Counted from the first letter of the stretch, positions 20,216 to 31,925 are shown. The stretch is 64,000 bases of DNA from Diadema setosum (GCF_964275005.1 NC_092704.1:5414048-5478047); one strand, 5' to 3'. Program-made: numbers and translations. Notes: generated by a model not told the origin, from the sequence alone.

Positions 20216-21722
20216 TTATTGATATAGTTTCCTCTTTTGAGAACAAACGAAGTTCTGGTTATGATGAGATAGGTAATTTCCTCGATTGCTGATCCACTTG
20301 TTCATATATTTAATTTGTCAATCCTTAATGGTGTGTTTCCGGATAAAATGAAATTTGCTAAAGTGATACCAATATTTAAGAAAGGTGATAAACTTGTAGT
20401 CAGTAATTATCGCCCAATTTCATTATTGTCCTCACTGTCTAAGGTTTTAGAAAAACTTATTTATAAGAGAATGATCAATTTTTTGAAGGTACATGAAGTT
20501 TTTACGAACTCTCAGTTTGGTTTTCGTGAGAAACATAGTACTTCGCATGCTCTTTTACATTTCGTTGATAGAGTACTTCATGCCATTGATAATCATTCTC
20601 ATTTAGTTAGTATTTTCTTGGACTTCTCCAAGGCCTTCGACACCATCAATCATGACATTGAATTATCGCATTATGGAGTACGTAGGAAGGCCTTGGAGTG
20701 GTTCAAGAGTTATTTAGTCGATAGAAAACAATTTGTTACAATTAAAAATTATGATACAGTTATCAGAGAAGTTAAATGTGGCGTCCCACAGGGTAGTCTT
20801 TTAGGGCCGTTATTGTTCATTATCTATATAAATGATTTTTGTCGTGTATCTGATGATCTCTCTTTTATTCATTTTGCAGATGATACCAACGTATTTTTTG
20901 CCCATAATATTGATTTTCTCGTTCACAAAATCAACATTGAATTGAATAAAGTGACAAATTGGGTCAGAGCTAATAAGTTATCACTTAATGCTCAAAAAAC
21001 GAAATATATGATTTTTAGTAATACTGTTGATAGTTTAAACACAAATATAATTTTAGATGATTCTCATCTACAAAGAGTTTCAAATATTAAGCTTTTGGGG
21101 GTTATTGTAGACGACAAACTATCTTGGAAATCACATGTTCATAATGTTTGTAATATAATATCGCGTAATATAGGTGTTATTAATAGATTGAGATTTCATA
21201 TTCCACATAAAACATTACTTATGTTATATTCGTCGTTAATATTGCCTCATTTGAATTATGGAGTTTTAGTTTGGGGCAACACGCATCAGAATTTACTTGA
21301 AAGAGTGTCCCTCTTGCAAAAGAAAGCCCTCCGCGTTATCTGCCATTCCTCTGTACGTTCTCATACAAACACGTTGTTTGCCTCTAACAAGCTTTTAAAA
21401 ATTAAAGATCTGTTTTTGTATAATTTAGGCCAATTCATGTACAAGTGTTGTAACAATTTGCTTCCATCAATCTTTGATTCTATGTTCCTAAAAAACCAAT
21501 CATTTCATGAATATCCCACTTGGCGTTCCAATGAATTTCATTTACCCCTTTTACGCACGATCCTTGCTAAAAATACACTAATTTATATAGGCCCAAATTA
21601 TTGGAATTCCTTGAATCATTAAATAAAAAACGCCCTATCCATATATTCTTTTAAGAGGAGACTGAAGTCCTTTCTATTGCAGTCGTATCACTCTACAGTA
21701 CTGAACTAGCTATTTGGCCTTC
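20216..21722 (+). pseudogene. LINE reverse transcriptase (first LINE)
   Basis: The longest intact part is 20,315-21,622. Motifs in order: FPDKMKFAKVIPIFKKGD, NYRPISLLS, QFGFRE, LDFSKAFDTINH, GVPQGSLLGPLLFI, FADDT (the catalytic YADD-type box) and LSLNAQKTKYM, followed by the C-terminal connection. It lacks about four residues after INHDI, where the second LINE has a longer stretch (INNEILFSKL-type), and a few residues are missing upstream near 20,290. A TAA at 21,620-21,622 falls just before IKNALSIYSFKRRLKSFL, which is the normal C-terminal continuation, so the frame ends one substitution early. Its role was target-primed reverse transcription of the LINE RNA. Confidence 0.85.
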
Positions 21723-24700
21723 TTTCTCACTATACTGACTTACTCACTTTTTCTCCTCTATGAAGAATCAATTGTAATCTTTTGAATGTCTGCTGCCATC
21801 TACGCTATCGCCAAAAGAGTCAAAGACTTGAATTTCTGTCTTATTCCCACCGAACTAAGTTCGGTGCTTATTCCTGTTCATACGTCCCTTCATTTCCTTG
21901 CTTTTCTCCTTTCAGGCGTTACAATATCATTTTTTTTCTCCACAACTATCATCTGTTTCTCTTGACACGCTTCTGTCGAAGATCGCTGTCTCTGTTGTGC
22001 ATTTTTGTTTGCTATTTTGTTTTCTGTTTGTTAGTCTTGTCCATTCCGTTTTGTCCCGTACAGCCTTTTCTTCATTAGTTGTTTTGTTGTCTAGTCTTGT
22101 TTCATGTTTGTTCGCGTCTGTTAGTCTTGTCCATCCCGTTTTGTCCTGTACAGCCTTTTCTCCAGCAGTTGTTTTGTTGTCTAGTCTTGTCCTATGTTGT
22201 TCACGTCTACATGAGTTAGTGTATTTATTTGTGAATCTAATTCTCAGTGGGCTTCCAGACTTTTTCCTCTTCTTTTTTCTTTTCTTCCTTTTGTATTTAT
22301 GATGCTTCAATTAATCTTCCCATTGATGTTATTATTCCAGAGGGGCCCACATTCTACAAGCTCTGTCTCTTTAGTGGGTCTCTCCATTTTTCGCACTTTA
22401 AGCAAAGTTATACATGTACTTCATTTCGATCACTTCTGTTTCTTTTTTACTGCAATGTATAATTACTATAAGGTTCTCAATTGTTGTACATTCTTTTTGA
22501 TACATAATGTTCTGTTTACCTTATTCTCTGTTGTCAAAAGAAGTGCAACTTATATGTTTTGTCGAAAAATGAAATAAACTTTGAAACTTGAAACTTGAAA
22601 CTTGTTTTGATGTAAAGGGAAACGAGGGAAGCGAAACTTATTTCTGCTGTTTCATTCATGTCTCATATTGTGTTAAATTGGTCTTTTCTTATCATTGCTA
22701 TCTTAGAGGGCATTTGCAAATGAATTTCAATATGTCCAATTCTGCAATTTTTACTTTTCTGCCTAGGATGACAAAAACGAATGTGTTCACTCATGCGTAA
22801 AATGTCCCTTTGTATAAATCTACCAGGTAGATAGCCAATTGAATAATCTTTTGATATGGTATAATGACACATTGAATTTTAGCATATCCTATAATAAATA
22901 TTAACTGAAAAAGTGTTTACTTTCTTTTTTTGCTGAGTGTACGAGAAGCTCTAAAACCAATCACTACAGGATAAATTCTGTATTCAAAATATAACAATGG
23001 TTATGGTCATGTGGTCACCCACGGTGTAGCAAGTTTAATGTCCGTATTGTTCTCTGTGAAAGAGGATAATGCTCTTACAAGGGGGAGGGGGAGTTGGCCA
23101 GGGCACCCGTACGTGACGTCATGCGCGACACCGAAACTTAACAACTTTATAAACTTTCGACGGAATTTCTCCGCTGATGTACACATGTATTATACATTGT
23201 ATATATCTTCTAATACACTTTGTATAGCTGTACTCCTTCAATCCAAATAAATATAATCAAGGTCGGCGCAAGGGGGGGGGGGCTTGGTTCCCCACTTTTT
23301 TGCATAATGCATATAGGGTATTGGCCTACATAGGTTTTAACCACTTGGTTTTTTGTTTTTTGTTTTTTGTTTTTTTCTTGTCAGCCGATGAAACCTTGAA
23401 GTGGTATAAGTGCGGGTAAGGGAGTTTTTTGTTTGGTTGGCTTTGTTTTTGTTTTTGTTTTTGTTTGTTTGTTTGTTTGTTTTTTTGTTTCTTTCTTTTT
23501 GGTGGGGGGTTGATTGCTGATGAAACCCGGAAGTGGCACGGAAATGACAAAGTCTCTCCCCCCCCCCCTTTTATTTTAACTTGGCACCGGCCGTGATAAA
23601 AGTTGCGTCCATCCCCCCCCCCCCCATCCCCTTACTTTAAAATTACAATGAAGTTGATTCAAGTCCAATTATGGCTGGCGCGATCGTGGATATGGCAGTC
23701 TAGTGTGATAGACCCAATCCATTCCGTACTGCGTAGGTTGCAGGCTGGTAGATCTTTTTTCTCTGATTGCTGAGCTATGTTGCCAGAGATGGCATATGCT
23801 TTCTTGCATAATTTTAGACGTTTAACAGCATCTTGCATTATGCTATAGGCATAATTTTGTGCACTGTGGTAGGGTAGGCCTACCTCTTTTTGGTTGGTTT
23901 GTTAGTTTGTGAAATGATTTGACGAAATTGACAATAAAAAGTTGTAAGATCTGTTTTTTGTTGTTTTTGTTTTGTTTTGCCGTTTGAGCGCCACAGTTCA
24001 GTTGGGACATAATTTCATGGCAGGCAATTTAGCAGAATTTTAGGCCGCTTCAAGCACAATCCCATTATTTTCGGTGGTCACGTTGTTGCTGACAGGAATC
24101 AGATTGGAGATCGTCACGCGCCGATTCCACTCCTGCCCGTCAGGCCCTCGATCCTTGTTTTTTAATCGGTTTGTTCCATGCGAACTTCCATGAAGGACGG
24201 TACATGATCTTATCAGTCGATACATTACTGATTGCTGAATGACACATGGCCGGCCTGTCATGTATTTTCCACTCCAGCCATACATTGAACATTGTTGACT
24301 GTTGAAATAGCATTTTGTCGGCACAGTGCTTATACCATCACAAGCATGTTATATCGCGTATCGAGGTTGACAAGAGCGAGTCACAGTCTTCTTCACTTTC
24401 CCTGCACAACAGAACTGCAGCCATTTTCGTGGTAGGTTTTCCAAACTTCCTTGCTCTTGATAAATGCTGATACTTTTGGGCTGTATAAAAGCCCGTAATG
24501 TACTGGAGTTCTCAGCCTCAGAAATGTTTAATGCATAGGTACCTACCGTACACGACGCGCCCATCGTTGATCGCGTGGTGACATGGGTTCAAAGTCTACA
24601 AAGCAATATTATATACTGCACTAAAGTGAACTGTTTGGGGTAAATAATGCACACCCAGCTTGAAAATTCACTGCATTATACGATTTTACCCATAGAATTT

Positions 24701-25454
24701 GAATGGAATGATTAGAAAACCCTTACTTGATAAAGGCTATCCGTTGATAGTGGTTTCTATATAGAAGGCACGGAGGGTGAAGCAGTGGACTATTAGATAC
24801 AGTCTATTAATAGAACGTATCTAATAATGGTCCATAGTCCAATTTGACCATGGTTTCGAATTGTAAAGTGAAGCACTGGAAGATATACAGATAGATCCTA
24901 TACTGGTTTAGAAAACCATTACAGATGCAGCCTACTAGACCATATTGCACCATTAGAATATTACCATGAGAGTAATGGACAAAATACAGTAGAAACCAAC
25001 AGAGAACAGAATAGGTAAAGGAAGGGGCCAAGCTGTTAACCACTAAAAAGAAATACACTCCACTGCGACTTCGACTCCATCGACTATAACCGGTGATGAC
25101 TCAACGGCATTATGCAATAACTAATAGAGGGCTGAACGCTGGAATTAAACAAAAACCTAACTTGCTAACTTTAACACGAAAGGAAGATTGTTGCAGTGAT
25201 TGACATTGGGGCATTTCGTATACCTGTATTGAGTCACGTTACATGAAAATGGTAACAGATCTGATCATAACTATATCCCTACAGTTTTCATAATTCCATT
25301 CTGAAAATCATGTGAAAATCAGCCTTACGTTAATGGGAGATTTGGATAAAGCCATTGATGTTCTAGGATGTGTTTTTATGTGTGTGTGTGGGGGGGGGGT
25401 TCTTTCACAAATTATCTGATGCTCACTCTATTATGTATTTCCTTGCGTTCATAG

Positions 25455-25491
25455 GTTATATCGCATCCAGGAAAAAACTAATTCTTCGAAA
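25455..25491 (+). other. 5' UTR exon segment with splice acceptor, NAT copy D
   Basis: CGTTCATAG then GTTATATCGCATCC, the same acceptor context as in copies B and C, directly before the tandem ATGs. Confidence 0.5.
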
Positions 25492-26394
25492 ATGATGAGA
25501 GAGGAATTAACATCACAGGAAGCTTACACTTTCCTACGAGATGTCTTGGAGGTGGATACACCAGAAAGAAAAATGAAAGATGACCCAACGGGTCTTCTGC
25601 AAGAGATCGTGTCTTTATGGCATCAGCACATTCCATTCCAGACGATCACGAGTATTGCCACACCCCACGAGCAGCGCCACGTCCCAACGATTGATGATAT
25701 TAAGCGCAGAATCTTTACCAAAGTAGGTGGATGCTGTTACGAAAACAACGTGGGTTGTTACATGATTCTTCATGCTTTGGGTTTTAACGTGATATTGGTA
25801 GCGAGCGACATTGGTTCGGCAAATGACCATGTCATTTCAGTGGTTGAAAACCTCACCCACCAAGGCAGCAGGTACTTGGTGGATGTAGGTACTGGGTACC
25901 CGACTTTCCTTCCAATTGCACTCGATTTCCAAACTACTTCACCGGAATACCACCACTCGTACTTGAGGTACAAATTTGTCGTGGATGGTGACATCATAAG
26001 ACGCTTGCACAAGGCTGATACTGATCCGGCAGGCGCGGCACGGTGCCGAGACTTAGTTGTGGATGGCTGGTATCCTTTTATCGTCATTCACCACAAAACG
26101 CCAGTTGAACTTTCCGTTTTTAAAGAACCAATGAATAAAATTTACACCCAAGTTTTTCCCTCCTCATCCTTTCTGACGAGCCCTCGATCTACAGCATTCC
26201 CCAACGGTCGTTTCTTGGCCATCAAAGACACCACCTTGCTCCAAGAGAATGATGAAGGAAAAGTAATAAAGACCTATCTTAAATCTTGGGACGAACTTTT
26301 TGCTGCCTATTCTCGCTTCTTCCCGCAAATGCCAAAGGAGATGGTTCAAGCGGCGCTGAATGATGTCAATGTCAAATTGGACTTTAATAAATAG
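25492..26394 (+). CDS. NAT: Arylamine N-acetyltransferase-like, copy D (mosaic gene)
   Basis: 300 aa, single coding exon, starting MMREELTSQ. The presumed triad is kept: Cys82 (GGCCYENN), His113 (NDHVIS) and Asp131 (YLVDVGTG). One Gly of the GTGGYP loop right after the Asp is missing (GTGYP), which could affect the active-site pocket. Residues 1 to about 72 are the same as copy C, and the DNA upstream is nearly so; from about 25,703 on, the gene follows copy A and the 3.7 kb fragment (YMILHALGFN, LHKADTDPAG, CRDLVVDGWYPF, FPNGRFLAIKDTTLLQEN). The 3' flank after 26,395 is unlike that of B and C. It reads as a working gene made by unequal crossing-over or conversion. Confidence 0.88.
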   Translation: MMREELTSQEAYTFLRDVLEVDTPERKMKDDPTGLLQEIVSLWHQHIPFQTITSIATPHEQRHVPTIDDIKRRIFTKVGGCCYENNVGCYMILHALGFNVILVASDIGSANDHVISVVENLTHQGSRYLVDVGTGYPTFLPIALDFQTTSPEYHHSYLRYKFVVDGDIIRRLHKADTDPAGAARCRDLVVDGWYPFIVIHHKTPVELSVFKEPMNKIYTQVFPSSSFLTSPRSTAFPNGRFLAIKDTTLLQENDEGKVIKTYLKSWDELFAAYSRFFPQMPKEMVQAALNDVNVKLDFNK

Positions 26395-27870
26395 TAATGA
26401 AACTGCAAACGTGTGTCAAAGTTTGCATGTACTCTTATTTACGAGTTAATAAGACTTCAACACTGTATCCACATAAGAATTCTGCCCTTCTTGTAAATAT
26501 GACGGTATTAGTAACTGCAAAAACGAAAGATTGAACTTTATCGCCATGAATATACCGATGCATTGTCACATGCAGTATGTCATAAAGATGTTTCAGGTCA
26601 TGCCGAAAGTGTGAGATGTTACCTGCCCGTAGAATAAAAACTATAGAAATATTGTGAGAGACGGGGAATTCGTGTCTTGAAAATATTGTTCAACTCTTTT
26701 GTAGTTTAATGTAAGGGACATTCATTTCTTTTTATTATTATCATTTGTTACATTCTTCGACGTATGCATGTTTCCACTTCATAATTATATAGTCATCCTT
26801 TAGAACCATAGATTTCATGTGAGAATTCTCTTTACCTTCTGGGAGTCTACGCCCTGCAAGCAATACTTATATGTATAATGTGTATTCTTCATATTTCACC
26901 TATATTTCTCTCTTTTTGTTGTATTCGACAATTTACATATCTAATTTCTTGTTATGTTTATGGTTTACTTGTAAAACGTGGTACGTGGGATTAACAAAAG
27001 AGGCACTATCGAGAAAAGTGTAACCTAGAGGATTATCATTCACATTCAGAAATAAATAGGACAGTAAAAGGCGACAAAATGTATTCTTAGATTATGTGGT
27101 TTTATGCCACGAAAAATCAATGTCATATTGTGAAGTAGGTGTCGATCACAATGAACTTTTTTTTTGGTACTGTGGTCTATTCGCGCCACTAAAATCTTTG
27201 AATTTGAAGTTTTGGTGCCCCCCCCCCCCCCCACACACACACACACACACACATAAATGTTGGTTCCAAGTAAAAGGAAACATGAGATATCAATTTTGTA
27301 TCTTTATTTTGTGCATAGGCCTTCGTTACAACTATATAATGCACTGCATCTCCGTAATAACGAACACGGTTATGACGAAATTTCCGATGTAAGGAAAGAA
27401 AGCAGGGCCAAAAGTTGTCATCTAGATTCTTTATACTTTTAATTTGTTTGAGATGTAACGAAATTTCGATACATTGTATAACACGTAGAAGGAACTAAAA
27501 CTGCCGGTCCGGAGGAATTCGTTGACGGGTAAGTTGCCTGATACACTCTAAATCTGTTTGTTTGTTTTTTTCTCTTACGTAGTATTTCATTTTTAATCAC
27601 GGTTCAAATGCCTCCCTCCCGTATAAGTTTCAACAATTCAGTAAAAAAGAATTATTAATACAGGCCTATGGTATGTTATATACGCTTTCATATTTTTGCC
27701 GATTAATGTATTGAGTAAAAACTGACATTGATTTAATGAAAATATTTCTATGCCAGATAATTGTCAATATATGAGACGGGGAATATAAGCACCCCATAGA
27801 GCTTTGTACACAACCTATACATGTTACAATATGTATACATATAAGAACAAGTTTAAATTTTTGATATTGT
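26395..27870. other. Gene-free stretch after NAT copy D
   Basis: No gene seen. It has a C-run followed by (CA)n at about 27,219-27,252, and AT-rich sequence otherwise. The B/C-type flank is not present. Confidence 0.55.
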
Positions 27871-29870
27871 CAAGAATTTAAACGATAAAAAAAGTTCAGG
27901 ATATTGATGGAATTACAAATTTTCTTTTTAAAAATGTTTTGAATCAAATCATTTCTCCTTTAACGTACATTTTTAATCAATCTTTATTTAATGGTAAAGT
28001 CCCCAATAAAATGAAAGTTGCAAAAGTTGTCCCTATCTTTAAGAAGGGACAGAAAGATTTGGTGAATAATTACCGACCAATTTCCTTATTGACTTCAATC
28101 TCTAAATTCCTTGAAAGGTTAGTTTACACGCGATTGTTGAAATTTCTCACAAATCATAATATTTTATCAGATTCTCAGTTTGGTTTCAGAAAACATTGTA
28201 ACACAACCCATGCTTAACTTACTTTTATAGACAAGGTAGCTCATGCTATAGATAATTTTGAGCATACAATTGGAGTTTTTCTTGATTTTTCTAAAGCTTT
28301 CGATACGATAGATAACGAAATTTTATTTTCTAAACTGTGTCATTATGGAATTCGCGGGACACCTCTCGAATGGTTTAAGAGTTACTTAACCGATAGAAAG
28401 CAATTTGTTAACATTAACGGCTATGATTCGCAGTTAAAACTTATTTCATGTGGAGTCCCACAGGGCTCCCTCTTGGGCCCACTTTTATTTATCTTATACA
28501 TAAACGACCTTCAAAAATCATCGCCAATTTTATCATTTATTTGTTTTGCTGATGACACAAGTTTGTTTTGTTCTCATCGAGACCCCAATACATTAATTGA
28601 TATGATGAATACTGAGCTTAGGTCTGTGCAATCCTGGATTTATGCAAACAAATTATCCCTAAATATAGAAAAAACTTATTATATGGTATTCAGTAATTCT
28701 TTGAATGTTGTTCCACATGAGATCAAAATAAAAGATATATGTTTAACGCAGGTCAATAACGCAAAGTTTTTAGGGCTTTGGATTGACCGAGAATTATCCG
28801 GGAAAACTCATATTAACTTTGTAAGTAAAGTTTTGTCCAGAAATATTGGAATTTTAAATAAACTTAAACATTTGTTCCCTGTTTATATTTTGCAGAGTAT
28901 ATATTCTTCTTTAATATCTCCACACTTTAATTATGGAATTTTGGCGTGGGGAAATGCAATTAATTTAGTATTAGATTCCCTTTTTCGTATTCAAAGCGTG
29001 CAATAAGAATTATAAACCACGCCGGATATTTTGCTCATACCAACTGTTTTTTTCATCAAAACAGAATTCTGAAAATTCCAGACCTATTTTGTTATAATCT
29101 TGGAATTTTCATGTATAAACTAACAACTAATGAATTACCATCTGTTTTTATCCACATGTTCAAAAGAAATGCTCTATTCATTGCTATACCCCACTCGTCA
29201 GAGTGACGCTTATCACCTCCCCGTACTCGCACTATTTTTGCAAAGAAAACAATTATGTTTACTGGACCCAGATACTGGAATGACCTCCCTCAAGATATTA
29301 CTTCTTCCTTATCTTTACTCACCTTCAAACGCAAACTAAAACGGCTATTACTTAGTGGATACACACTACCCGGCTCTTAGCAACATTTTTTTTAATACCC
29401 CCAGTCTTTTGTCTTTGTCCGCAGCTCCAAGTTATTTAACGATACCGTTATAGCACTTTTTTTTTGTAAACACGGCGAAATATGTACAGTCTCGTTTAAG
29501 CGATACTAAAGTATTCATGTGGTTCGATAGTTCGTTCTTAATACTGATTTTGCACTGGTACAATTCAAGTTGGTCGAGATAAACATGTCCGTTCTCCGTA
29601 TAATTTCACGCCTATAAATTCGGGAACCTACAGTTTTTACAAGCATCATTGCTTTTATGTAGGCCCCATCATATTTCTGACATTGAGTTGTGATATCCTC
29701 AGATGATAATGACCATTTATATTTGTGTGTAATGTTTGTTTGTCTTTTTTTTTTCAAACATAAGATATGGTTGTATATATTTTGTACTTTTGTTTTATTG
29801 TCAATCATTTTGTAATCCCATCACTGAGAAAGTGGAAATATGAAATAAACTTGAAACTTGAAACTTGAAG
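27870..29870 (+). mobile_element. Second CR1/Jockey-type LINE, 5' truncated
   Basis: Coding similarity begins near 27,880 (DIDGITNFLF, i.e. the region just before RT) and the element ends with AATAAA and (TTGAAACT)n at about 29,844-29,868, the same kind of tail as the first LINE. The RT runs from 27,900 to about 29,340: KVVPIFKKGQ, NYRPISLLTS, QFGFRK, LDFSKAFDTI, GVPQGSLLGPLLFILYIND, FADDT. A TAA at 28,215 interrupts an otherwise open frame (HA then LTFIDKVAHAI), a frameshift lies near 28,990-29,000 (RIQ...AIRIINHAGYF continues in another frame), and further shifts follow near 29,160-29,210. It is dead, and shares extensive protein similarity with the first LINE, so they belong to one family or to sister families. 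Confidence 0.85.
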
Positions 29871-30320
29871 TCAATCTTCAATTGCCAAGAATTTCCAAAA
29901 AGCTACCAACTTCAAATTATATATGCAAACGAAATTTTTATAGCGTTTCTACTATATAACTGATCTGCATTTATAGAGTGTAAATCCAGATTGTATTATT
30001 ATGCATAAAAACAATGAAATGAATTAATGATGCGATATGATACAATACGACCTTATCGTCTTTTAAAAAAAAAAAACACACAAAAAAAACCGTATTTATG
30101 TAAGCTTGCAACTGGTGAAATCGGAGCTAAATCAGCTGAACATGACTATAATATTATACTGACAATATTTCCAGGGCGCAAAGTCCAGCGGCAATTCGGT
30201 GCTTCACAGACCTTTGCACTTGTGTTTTCAGCGCTGCTTCAAGTTTTACCGACAGCCATGTGGAAAACTTTGGTCATTGGTTGAACCGTTTTGGACGTTT
30301 AGATTTGTTATTGAATTGTG
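29871..30320. other. Gene-free stretch between LINE copies
   Basis: AT-rich, with an A-run near 30,065. The final part (about 30,190-30,320) may still belong to the L1/Tx1-like fragment that follows, but no clear motif is seen. Confidence 0.4.
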
Positions 30321-31225
30321 ATTTTCAAGTGTATAATGTTACGTTTTTTTTTTTTGTTTTTTTTTTGGGGGGGGGGTAAAAACATGCCTCCGTTTTATAT
30401 TGAAATGATGCGCACTTGTTCCTTGATAGACAAAGAGATATTGGGAAAGAAGCCCCCTGCGGAAAAGAACGTTTCATGGCACAACCAAAATACTGTTTTC
30501 AAAAAGAAGCCTCTGCTTTACAAAGAATTGTTTGAGAGTGTTACTAGCCGATTAGAAGACAACTTATTGGGAGGGAGATACAAAACGGTGGAAGAACTCG
30601 TGTCATTGTTGAAATTTAGAAATAGTAAAAGAAGGGCAATTTTTTATTATTCGAAACTGCGGGAGGCTATACCGAAAATCTGGTTGACTCAAACATCTAT
30701 TGACACAAAGCAGGACATTTCATCAATATGTACCCTACATTTAGAAATTGGGAGAAATGCAAAGATATAACGTGATGTAACATTGAAGTATTTTTATAAT
30801 CAATAAAGCAAGAAGGAGTATATACCAGGTATTGTTGTTGTTTTTTTCTGGGGAAAGCGTATCGGGGATGAAGATAATTCAGAATGTTTGTTTTGTAGTT
30901 AATTTGGTTAAAGTAAAAGATAATAGATTGAAAAAAGTTAATTTCAAAGTGTCATATGATTTATTACCAGTGAAGATGAATTTGTTCAAATGGAAGATAA
31001 GTAGTAATTTTAAGTGTGATGTTTGTCAATTAGATGAAGATATAACACATGATTTATATAAACTCAACAGGAGCTTCTGGAATTACATTTACTTGAGGTA
31101 AACAATTTAAGTTGGCTGACCTTTATTTAATCTTCCAAATGATTCATTTCATTATGTTTGAATTTCTCTCTAATTTTTGTTATCTTTGTTGTTTGAAACA
31201 TGAATAAACGTTATTTGAAAGAAAA
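30320..31225 (+). mobile_element. C-terminal end of an L1/Tx1-like LINE
   Basis: MPPFYIEMMRTCSLIDKE, then KPLLYKELFESV...RYKTVEELVSLLKF...YYSKLREAIPKIW (30,384-30,690) matches the post-RT region of L1/Tx1-type elements (pattern PxFYxEML, FKEWxxxGI, FxYxxLxxAIPxxW). A second piece at 30,930-31,100 (FKVSYDLLPVKMNLFKWK...FKCDVCQLDEDITHDLY...FWNYI) matches the C-terminal Cys-rich domain, where CxxC and H are kept but the second half is degraded. The two pieces are in different frames and the RT itself is absent. AATAAA near 31,203 may mark the 3' end. Family assignment is from remembered patterns. Confidence 0.65.
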
Positions 31226-31925
31226 AAGTTTTACCGATTAGTAAACTTGATAGTGAAAAATTTGGACCAGCAAATGTTAGATACAGTAATTACGTCACTG
31301 TAGTTGATTTAGTGGGACATAATCGAAAGGTGTTTTATTTCCTTGAATAAAAAATAATGTTGAATTGAGCTTAAAGTGTGTTAAAGTTGCTTAATTAGCA
31401 GTCATGCCAAACTTTACTTTTCCTCGTATATAGTTCATTTATAGTAGCGCTATTGCGCTCCACTGCAGACTTATAGGGATTTTCACAAATTTTGAGACCC
31501 GGAGAACGCATTATGCAGCTGTATTCACATTCTCCAAATATTATACTTTATCAGATTTTGAGGACCCAAAAATGATTACTAAGTTTGTGGTTTGGCGAAG
31601 ACGAGGGTATAATGACGGAGTGTCCAGCTCTATAACGGAATTGTCATTTAGCCAACGAGGATCTCGGATTTGCTGTTTAAATGAGATGTGCATTTTTGCT
31701 TTTTTTTTGGCAGAGATATACACGGACAAAAACAAAAACAAAAACAAAAAGTTACTCTTTCCAGCTCGCCAGTACTGAGGAACGAGCATTGTCAAGACCT
31801 GGAACGCTTTTGACAAATTTGGAGATGAACTGAAGTTGCTGTTCTTTTTGTTCATTTGACAGATAGTGGGAGGTGATTCACAATGTTAATCGCCTTATGG
31901 TGATGCAATAAGGGCCTGGTTAACA
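31226..31925. other. Gene-free stretch
   Basis: No gene seen. Short frames near 31,541-31,855 on either strand have no recognisable product. Confidence 0.5.

Larger units (their letters stand above)
17790..22604 (+). mobile_element. CR1/Jockey-type LINE with upstream tandem units
   Basis: This block is absent from the matching site after copy B (near 12,510). Its right border is the LINE 3' tail, (TGAAACTT)n after AATAAA (22,572-22,604). The left border carries CTTTTGTATAC, similar to TTTTGATGTA just right of the tail, possibly a target duplication. From about 19,880 the sequence codes for LINE protein: a pre-RT region (RYTSYKNTLTMKRYYFKQF), then the reverse transcriptase. No endonuclease domain was found, so the element is defective. 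The first 1.65 kb consists of two imperfect ~660 bp units, perhaps a repetitive 5' UTR. A 91 bp tandem duplication (TTAGTCTTGTCC at 22,030 and 22,121) lies in the 3' non-coding part. Confidence 0.75.
17132..22939. mobile_element. Mariner-like MITE interrupted by a LINE-bearing insertion
   Basis: The left end CACTCAGCAAAAAAA...GTGAACACTTTTTCA and the right end TGAAAAAGTGTTTAC...GCTGAGTG are inverted repeats, each bordered by TA (17,130-17,131 and 22,940-22,941), as for Tc1/mariner-type insertions. Without the insertion at about 17,780-22,604 it is about 980 bp. No transposase frame is seen. The copy in flank 1 has only the right end. Confidence 0.75.
16305..25454. repeat. NAT duplication-unit flank 2 (between copies C and D)
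   Basis: The same flank as between B and C but 9,187 bp to the D start instead of 3,799. The excess is 16,618-17,184 (567 bp absent after B) and about 17,780-22,604 (~4.8 kb with a LINE). Removing both leaves about 3.8 kb. The segment from 22,620 to 25,454 is nearly the same as 12,535-15,358, with differences mostly in homopolymer lengths and small indels. No host gene. Confidence 0.85.

Noticed and set aside
21782-22462. Phe/Leu/Ser-rich frames after the LINE RT that look like membrane proteins
   Set aside because: T-rich 3' non-coding part of the LINE with a 91 bp duplication; hydrophobicity is a base-composition effect.
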